Assembly: GCA_031213475.1 (NCBI GenBank)
Contig: JARUPZ010000008.1
Span: 10,049,076-10,113,075 of the forward strand
Origin: Nereocystis luetkeana
Taxonomy: Eukaryota; Sar; Phaeophyceae; Laminariales; Laminariaceae
Length of the DNA: 64,000 nucleotides
Reading direction: 5' to 3'
Below, piece after piece: positions 58,371-64,000 of the stretch (positions within the stretch are counted from its first letter, which is position 1; each line of letters begins with the position of its first letter). The notes under the pieces were generated by a model. It was not told where the DNA came from and searched no databases. It was given only the letters and a program-made list of their open reading frames with translations. The translations under genes were made by a program, and so were the position numbers.

Positions 58371-60000
58371 AAAAGAAGCGCCTTGTTTGTTGGATAGTCT
58401 CTACCGCAGAGCCACCCGGCAACCTCCACCTCGAGAAAATATTTTTGCTTTCTCGAATCCTTTCGATACCTACCACAGTGCGCTACAGCACTGTAGGTGT
58501 TGCCGCCTTAAAAATAAGGCGTACGGTGTTTTCAACGTGCAGATCACGTTATCAGCAATGGTGCCTAGCAGTACGATTAGTGACACGTTGTCCGCGTATA
58601 CGTAACGCTACTCCTTCCTCGTGGCTCGGACGTTAAAATTATCGGCCCTCAACCCAGGTGGGAGGTTTGTGCAACGGATACCATGTACAACCCGTCTTTC
58701 TTGTTGCGTCACTCACCCGATCTGAAGCCCCTTCGGTGTTAATTCAAGCACTCGTGCTCTGTTTTGTTTGCGTTTGTTTTCCCCGTCAAGGCTGGCATGA
58801 AGGCTGCCGTTACCAAGCTCTCCCAGCCTGGGGAAGTGCCCAGAGACGGCTGAGCACCTACTCTTTTCCAATAACGCCAGTAGTAGTGGGGTCTGGCGGG
58901 AAGTTCTAGCTTGGTGCTATCGCACCGCGGATTGTTCTCGTCTGACTGGCCATGCTACTAACAACTACCTGGTAGAGTGAAGAGGATGGGTGGGTTTGCA
59001 CCTTTTGACAGAGGAACGAATGTTTTACGTTTGTCGTGTTATTGTTTGGCGATGCGTACGTGTGTCTCACTCTACCCCTGACATTGGCGCGGTTCGGTGC
59101 CAGTTTTCCTGTAGGATGTAGGCAGTATTATTGCGCGAGTGTCGGGTGTGTCGTGTACAGCTGAAAGAGGTGTAGTCAGCTCGGTGCACGCGCGAGATTA
59201 TTTGTCGAACCAGTTGACTTTCCTAGTCCCGTTCCCCTACCTTGCGACCGCTCCCAATCGCCTGTCACATCCTGGATCGGTCGCCCACGGCAAACGACAC
59301 AGTGTTGTTGACAGACGTGCGACATTAAACTATTCTCGTCGACTCAGCTGGGGGTGTGGGAAGTGGGTTCGCTGTTCTGCAGTAGTATATGGTGCATCGG
59401 ACCAAAAACATACTGTTTGCTGCGTTATCAATAGCAGTGCACGGATATAATATATATATATGTGTATATGTCTAAGTATGTATATTCTATATAGTGCCAA
59501 ATCTTGTCGACACTCTTTTTTCCCCGCGGTTGCCAGGCATGCCACCCTTGCTGGCGACCTGGTAAACGTGTCGTGCAGTGTCGAAGTTTGCGTGAACTTT
59601 CTTTACGCATGCGCTTCACGCTACAGTCTGTGTGGCATGCCTCACGATAGTACAACGGGGCGAATAGAAGCAAAAGCCTGGTTGTGCTTGGTATTCACTC
59701 GGTGGGAGGTTGGGTTGCGGTCGAGTTGGTAACGTGTAGATAAGAATGCGATGCACCTCTTATCGCCCCTCGTGTAAATATCGCTGCCCCTGTTGCGTAA
59801 GCCGCCGTCTTCGTGGAATTGCAGCGGTGTGTCTGTTCTCGCAATAGGTCAAAGCTGCGATGCACGAGTACGTATGCCGTGACCGCTTAGGACTCGGGGG
59901 TATCATTAGAAGTAGCAGTACTGAAGCAATATACCGGTATATATAATGTTAATACTATGCGTTCGCCCATGTTTCTTCTCCGGGAGCCGCACGCTGTGTT
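58371..60000 (+). repeat. Diverged ancestral continuation of the unit
   Basis: Weak but collinear similarity to unit positions 9320-10920 is visible by eye. Shared landmarks in the same order include the GTAGCTCGGAGCTTCAA-like stretch (58623), the GATTTGTGCACGACCA-like stretch (58667), GTGAAGGCTGGC with CTCCCAGCC (58798-58830), GCGATGCACCTC (59748) and TTCTCCGGGA (59985). Identity is far lower than between units, with many indels, and none of the candidate exons stays open. This looks like an older copy at the array margin that escaped homogenisation. No gene is supported in it. Confidence 0.75.
59440..59470. repeat. AT dinucleotide microsatellite
   Basis: A short TA-rich tract (ATATAATATATATATATGTG) in the diverged flank. 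No function is suggested. Confidence 0.7.
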
Positions 60001-61095
60001 CGGCACAACGGATGTTGCATGAACGAACACCCCGGGGTGCTTATTCGGCACATACAAATCATTCGGCGCATAAGGTCCTGGAAGGCTTTATGAATACGTG
60101 GCTTTAGTTCGTGCCAGGTACAGGCGGTTGTGATTTATGTTGTCGCAGGGATGTTCGCGGCCTTGGTGTGCCTAATGAGTTTCTTCACAGTCGACAACAC
60201 AACGGGTTGCCACGTGCTGGCACCAGGTATGGTACACAATATAGACGCTTGCCATGGCAACACCCTTTGTTCTACTATACAGGCTCCTCGCCCGAGCAGC
60301 TCTGTATACCCCACCCAAACAAGGCCTTGAGGAAATACTTGCTACGTGGCGAACCCCGAAAACACAATCGGTTGGGCGTGCAAAGAATGAAATGCAGTAC
60401 ACATCGGATATAAAAAAAATATACCTACCATTTGGGGCGGAAATAAAACGGACCGTTTGTACATAAACACGGAGACCAAGCGGTTCATATGTTTTAGACC
60501 AAAGTAAATAGATATTATTTTCCCTTGCCCTCCGATAATGCGCAGCATGATCTCCAACATTGATCACTCTCATCACTTTCCTGCAAGAAGAAAACCTCGG
60601 AAGCTAAAGGAAAATTATAGATATTATTATACCGTAATACCGTAGAGACCGCTGACTTGGCACAGAGGGTGCGGTCGGTTTTCAGCGCTCGTTCTCGACG
60701 ACGGCACTAAGGGAGGTCCTGTAAAAGACTCCAACGTCGTACTTTTCAGACAAGGCTCTCTCTACCAGATGCTCCCGAAAACGCCCTTTGTATAGCTCGG
60801 CGCTCGGCACAAATCGATCCCGTTTGGGCAAAATCTAGCGCTAATAAAACGATCGCACTCGGATGAGAACCCAAGAGTACTTCTACGGTACTAACTAATC
60901 ACGTGAAACATATCCAATGGCTGGGTATATTTCTCCGCCTGCCAGTGGGAAACACGTGGGGACTAATTTACTTGGAGATACATGTAGATCCAGATTTATG
61001 TTTCTGTGCTTCGCGGTAGTACGGTATCTAATACCGTTACAAAAAACAGCAAAACCCCTCAGGTAGCACGGCCACCCCTGTTTCACGTCATCACG
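60001..61095. other. Flank without a supported gene
   Basis: About 1.1 kb of mostly single-copy sequence. A 134-codon minus ORF (60172-60576) and overlapping plus ORFs exist but lack coding-like codon bias and recognisable motifs. A short inverted repeat ACGGTAT-CTA-ATACCGT is at 61021-61037. I see nothing else. Confidence 0.5.
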
Positions 61096-61617
61096 TCATA
61101 GGATCAGGCCTAGAAGAAGAGCGGCAGCAGACCCGAGGACGCAAGCAAATGCAACAGCCGCGGGCTTCCCGGTCCTGGCGGCGGCCCCGCTGTCGCTTTC
61201 GTCCGGCAAGCCGTCGAAGCCGACGCATGTTATTTTGCTGATCGGGCAGCCACCATCAAGAAAAAAGCACTGCCAATATTCTACATACACGTCGCTGATC
61301 ATGCACGCGTGCTCGGACGCGCGGTCGATACAGCACGGGAGGAGCGAGCTCTGCAATTCGCAGCCGGCTGAAGTGCTCGAAACGTCGAGTGCGTTCAGGG
61401 ACACCGTAAGGCACTCCTCGTAACTCGTTTGGTCGTAGTCCGAGAGGCAGCTGGCGCAGAATTCGTTTCCGAAGCAGGCTGCCGTCGCGGCAGTGCAGTT
61501 GGAGGCGCTGCCGTCCGTGGAAGACGCCACATCCGCGGCTGGCAGCCCGATAGTTGTCGTTACGGCCAAACAAAGCGCCGCCGAACCCCAGGAGCGAAGA
61601 TATGTTCCTTTCGCCAT
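61096..61617 (-). CDS. Secreted cysteine-rich protein with hydrophobic C-terminal tail
   Basis: The 173-residue protein starts at an ATG giving a clear signal peptide: K and R near the start, then a hydrophobic core (SAALCLAVTTTIGLPA), with cleavage probable around residues 27-31. The mature part has about 13 cysteines including a CC pair and two CxxC-like spacings, and an NCT sequon for N-glycosylation. The last ~20 residues are hydrophobic (AFACVLGSAAALLLGLIL) with no charged residue after them, preceded by small residues. That suits a GPI-anchor signal or a single membrane anchor. Third codon positions are very GC-rich. The frame stays open upstream to 61737, but a TTTTTCTCGCAG acceptor at 61681 suggests an intron there, with the start in the next exon. 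A cell-surface or wall role is inferred from this architecture only. Confidence 0.8.
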   Translation of the reverse strand: MAKGTYLRSWGSAALCLAVTTTIGLPAADVASSTDGSASNCTAATAACFGNEFCASCLSDYDQTSYEECLTVSLNALDVSSTSAGCELQSSLLPCCIDRASEHACMISDVYVEYWQCFFLDGGCPISKITCVGFDGLPDESDSGAAARTGKPAAVAFACVLGSAAALLLGLIL

Positions 61618-61680
61618 TCCTGGCACACGCAAGTATTGCCCGCACCTGTGTCGTTGTGTTCCAGGATGATGTGCGAACAC

Positions 61681-61692
61681 CTGCGAGAAAAA
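61681..61692 (-). other. Probable splice acceptor upstream of the secreted-protein start
   Basis: On the minus strand TTTTTCTCGCAG precedes the exon that holds the chosen start codon, 63 bases further on. It implies a 5' untranslated exon upstream, which I could not place. Confidence 0.4.
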
Positions 61693-61739
61693 TACAGTTG
61701 ACAACGCGAGACATAAATATGTCCTGGATCGTGTCACGG

Positions 61740-62479
61740 TATATTATGGAGATGCGTGCTAAACGAGTCTCTCTAACCTTCTCGGGCGCAGAACCGTACA
61801 GGTACTACAAATGGGTACAGTGCCGGGTAGTTGCTCCAGTAACATGTTAGCACGTTGCGATCTCCCCCCATGTCTCTGTATTTTTGTTATTGCCTTTCAT
61901 TCATTCATCAAATTGGAACAGTGCTGTAAATTTCTCTCTAGCGGCTTGAGAGGGAAACTTCGCTGGCTTTACTCGCCCCCACCAGCGCTTAGTCCCGGGG
62001 AGACCTCGACATGTGCTCGTACCCAGTGCTGAATCTCCACTACTATCTGGTCACGGCCTGGGACCTATACCACCGAGTAACACGTGAAGATAACACACCT
62101 TTTTGGAATATTTTCATAGCTGATGTTCCCTAAAAAAGGTTGGAGAGTGCCAATGCCGAGCGACTCGCCCATGGAAATATAGGTTTCGGCGAGATTTTCT
62201 CAAGGCTGTCGTTTTCGTTGCGTTAGCCATCCTGGAAAAGGGGAAAACTATCTCTGAAAGCCACCCCGGGAGCCATCCCACAGCAGGGGTGCACCAGAAG
62301 TTCCTCAGCCCCTCACATTAGGAGCTCAACACCTCACCCGATACAATACCTGGAAGAAATTCGCTCGTGCCACCCGACCGGTACTTGTATGCGCTAGTAG
62401 TCCTAAAACGAATATACGCGTAACTTTTTCATCCCAACTGATAGTTCCTCACTTAAGGAACTCAATTAGTCAGGAACCT
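61740..62479. other. Flank without a supported gene; faint unit similarity
   Basis: No gene is supported. Between about 62300 and 62500 there is faint collinear similarity to unit positions 3395-3650: GCTCAAC with CACCCGA, then CTCACTT with a GAACTC-like stretch and TTGGCC. This may be a remnant of an older unit. Confidence 0.35.
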
Positions 62480-62500
62480 TTGGCCCGAAACGTGCAACCC

Positions 62501-62707
62501 CTACCGTGGGGTGACTCCCGGGGTGTGTGCGTTATCGTTCGTAGTGTGTGCTGTACTCCACGCGGTCTCTCGGAATTTCGAGCCCCAAATCGCCCACGTC
62601 CATCGATACTGCTCGAACTCTTCGGGCGTTTCGGAACTGTTGCAGCCGTCGAGCCCAGGCCTAGTCGGGGCCCGGCTCCCTACGTAATTACTTGCCCGCT
62701 TCTTCAA
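62501..62707 (-). CDS. 68-codon minus ORF, possible exon
   Basis: The minus frame has GC-rich third positions over its last ~50 codons and reads like protein (PEEFEQYRWTWAIWGSKFRE), ending at a TAG. A plus-strand frame over the same DNA is also open, so the strand is not certain. No family is recognised. Confidence 0.25.
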   Translation of the reverse strand: MKKRASNYVGSRAPTRPGLDGCNSSETPEEFEQYRWTWAIWGSKFRETAWSTAHTTNDNAHTPGVTPR

Positions 62708-63134
62708 GTATAGATATATACTGCAAATGCCTCGAGTATGTATCTACCGATTCCCTTTCGCTGGCCATCATGTCTATATATCGTTTGAACCGATTTCCAT
62801 TTGCTGGTCGTTACGACTTCCGTTTTTTTGGGCTGTGTAGACTTCAAAATGTCCGCGGCTTGTGGGGCTTTCGTTTTGTTCAGATGTACAAAACGTCATC
62901 AAACGCGTCACTCCACGTCCGAACGCCTCCGACGGGAAACCTTGTCAAACTATTATTATCAAGTATTGAGTATTAGAGACACGCCCTGACCTCTGAGCAA
63001 ATGGTTAGCGCCGGCTGTTAGCTCAGTCAGACTAGGCCGTATTTCTACTAGGGCATCACCCATCTGTGATGTTTAGGATCCCTTTACATGCTGCATGTTT
63101 TTATTCCTACCGTTGTTCCTCTCCCTTGGTAACT

Positions 63135-63398
63135 TCACTCCGGAGCCGTCCCCTCGCCTCCCGCAGAAGTGCGGATGCCCTTCCGACGCAGAAATAATTG
63201 ATTGATCGCATCGCGAGTTATCGCCCCTGTTGATGATTCAGCACGGATCGCCGTGGCCCTACTCCCCTCGCCACGTACTACAATGCTGCACTCTGCACGA
63301 CGCAGATAAAACAAAATATTTGAGCTTTTCCAGCCAAGACGGTATAAGCATGTTGAACTCCACTGGAAGTAACCAACATCCACACGGAAGCGTCCCAT
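63135..63398 (-). CDS. 87-codon minus ORF, possible exon
   Basis: The second half has coding-like codons and a basic stretch (AITRDAINQLFLRRKGIR), ending ...GEGTAPE with TGA. The first part is less convincing. No family is recognised; it could be a terminal exon of a gene extending right, beyond 63400. Confidence 0.25.
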   Translation of the reverse strand: MGRFRVDVGYFQWSSTCLYRLGWKSSNILFYLRRAECSIVVRGEGSRATAIRAESSTGAITRDAINQLFLRRKGIRTSAGGEGTAPE

Positions 63399-63449
63399 GC
63401 AACAGATGATAATATCTCAACCCCCTGGCACGTCCAGTAGTATTCACCC

Positions 63450-64000
63450 CGAGGTCTTACTAGGTGAGAGAGGCGCCCAGCATGCAGGGGAGCAACTCGT
63501 GTTGGATAAAATACAAGTTGTATTTTAGCGCGAAGACGCGTTCTACAACGGGTACATTCCGCACTTTTTTTTTGTCCAAACGTTTCCGACGGACGGGCTG
63601 ATGGGATGCCTTAAGGGCAATGAGGAGCTATGAAAAATACCATGTCTTGTCGCTGCACAACTATTGTTTGATGTATACCTGCTACTTACAGGAAGCCACG
63701 GGACTGTGGGACTCATCCGGTTTAAGCGCGCACTTCTTCTTTAATACATTTTGGGGTGATGTTTAATATTCAAGCGAAGAGCGCGAGAGAGTTCGTAGGT
63801 GCGCCCACTTTATCGCCGATACAGGGGGGTGTACACCCAAAAGTGATATTTACAACCCCTTGTCCTCGACGGCGTCAAACGTGAAGGCGCTACTGTTCTG
63901 TTTGAGCCAAAGGCGTAAAAGCTCCATCGATTCGCCAGCCCAGGGTAAACCGGGTAGTAACCGTAGCGTAACGTGCATGCCCTAGCACGGTGTACCGTGT
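63450..64000. other. Right edge, nothing supported
   Basis: About 550 bases with no ORF of note, repeat or RNA that I can recognise. Confidence 0.5.

Noticed and set aside
60172-60576. 134-codon minus ORF in the flank as a gene
   Set aside because: Codon composition is not coding-like, no motif is recognisable, and overlapping ORFs exist on the other strand.
1-64000. CRISPR arrays, bacterial operons or phage genes
   Set aside because: No short regularly spaced repeats, no ribosome-binding-site-led gene runs and no recognisable phage proteins; the sequence has eukaryotic exon-intron character.

Overview
This is eukaryotic nuclear DNA. Open reading frames are short and broken up, candidate exons are bounded by GT...AG splice signals, there is no operon-like packing, and no bacterial-style genes are visible. 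The one well-formed gene (minus strand, 61096-61617) encodes a secreted, cysteine-rich protein with a hydrophobic C-terminal tail and very GC-rich third codon positions. Its cysteine spacing reminds me of secreted proteins of stramenopile algae (brown algae or diatoms). That placement is an inference, not an identification.

Layout: positions 1 to about 58370 are one head-to-tail tandem array of a roughly 12.4 kb unit. The window opens in the tail of a preceding unit (1-434), then holds four complete units (435-12406, 12407-24756, 24757-37147, 37148-49519) and a truncated fifth (49520-58370). Units differ by scattered substitutions, homopolymer length and many 3-8 base indels. At about 58370 near-identity stops abruptly and is followed by a strongly diverged version of the next part of the unit (to about 60000). 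From 60000 to 64000 the sequence is mostly single-copy. The array continues off the left edge. Unit 1 carries a rearranged end: about 1.04 kb is inverted (11369-12406) and about 0.4 kb next to it is missing.

Contents of one unit, in unit 1 coordinates: a 90-codon ORF and three diverged copies of a GGTTCGATAC-centred motif (514-1905); a long imperfect inverted repeat able to form a hairpin (1046-1507); a minus-strand candidate exon with a stop (2283-2456); a small plus ORF behind a TATA-like box (3489-3716); a 61-residue minus ORF whose differences I found were all silent (4004-4189); a 186-codon minus ORF that is the best protein-coding candidate of the unit and an intact relative of the 2283-2456 exon (4337-4897); overlapping ORFs of uncertain strand (5408-7350); plus-strand exon-like blocks (7368-7528, 8398-8668, 8917-9027); a minus exon (9395-9568); a plus ORF (10683-10871); and a tRNA-like element with A and B boxes (minus, 11196-11272). 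The segment inverted in unit 1 also carries a minus-strand terminal exon of 106 codons that is intact in units 2 and 4.

No gene in the unit was matched to a known family. No reverse transcriptase, integrase, transposase, rRNA or telomere repeat was recognised. The features of most interest are the array itself, the hairpin-forming inverted duplication, the recurrent nine-base TACCTGGTA motif with presence/absence polymorphism at two TA sites, and the mosaic relationships between units.
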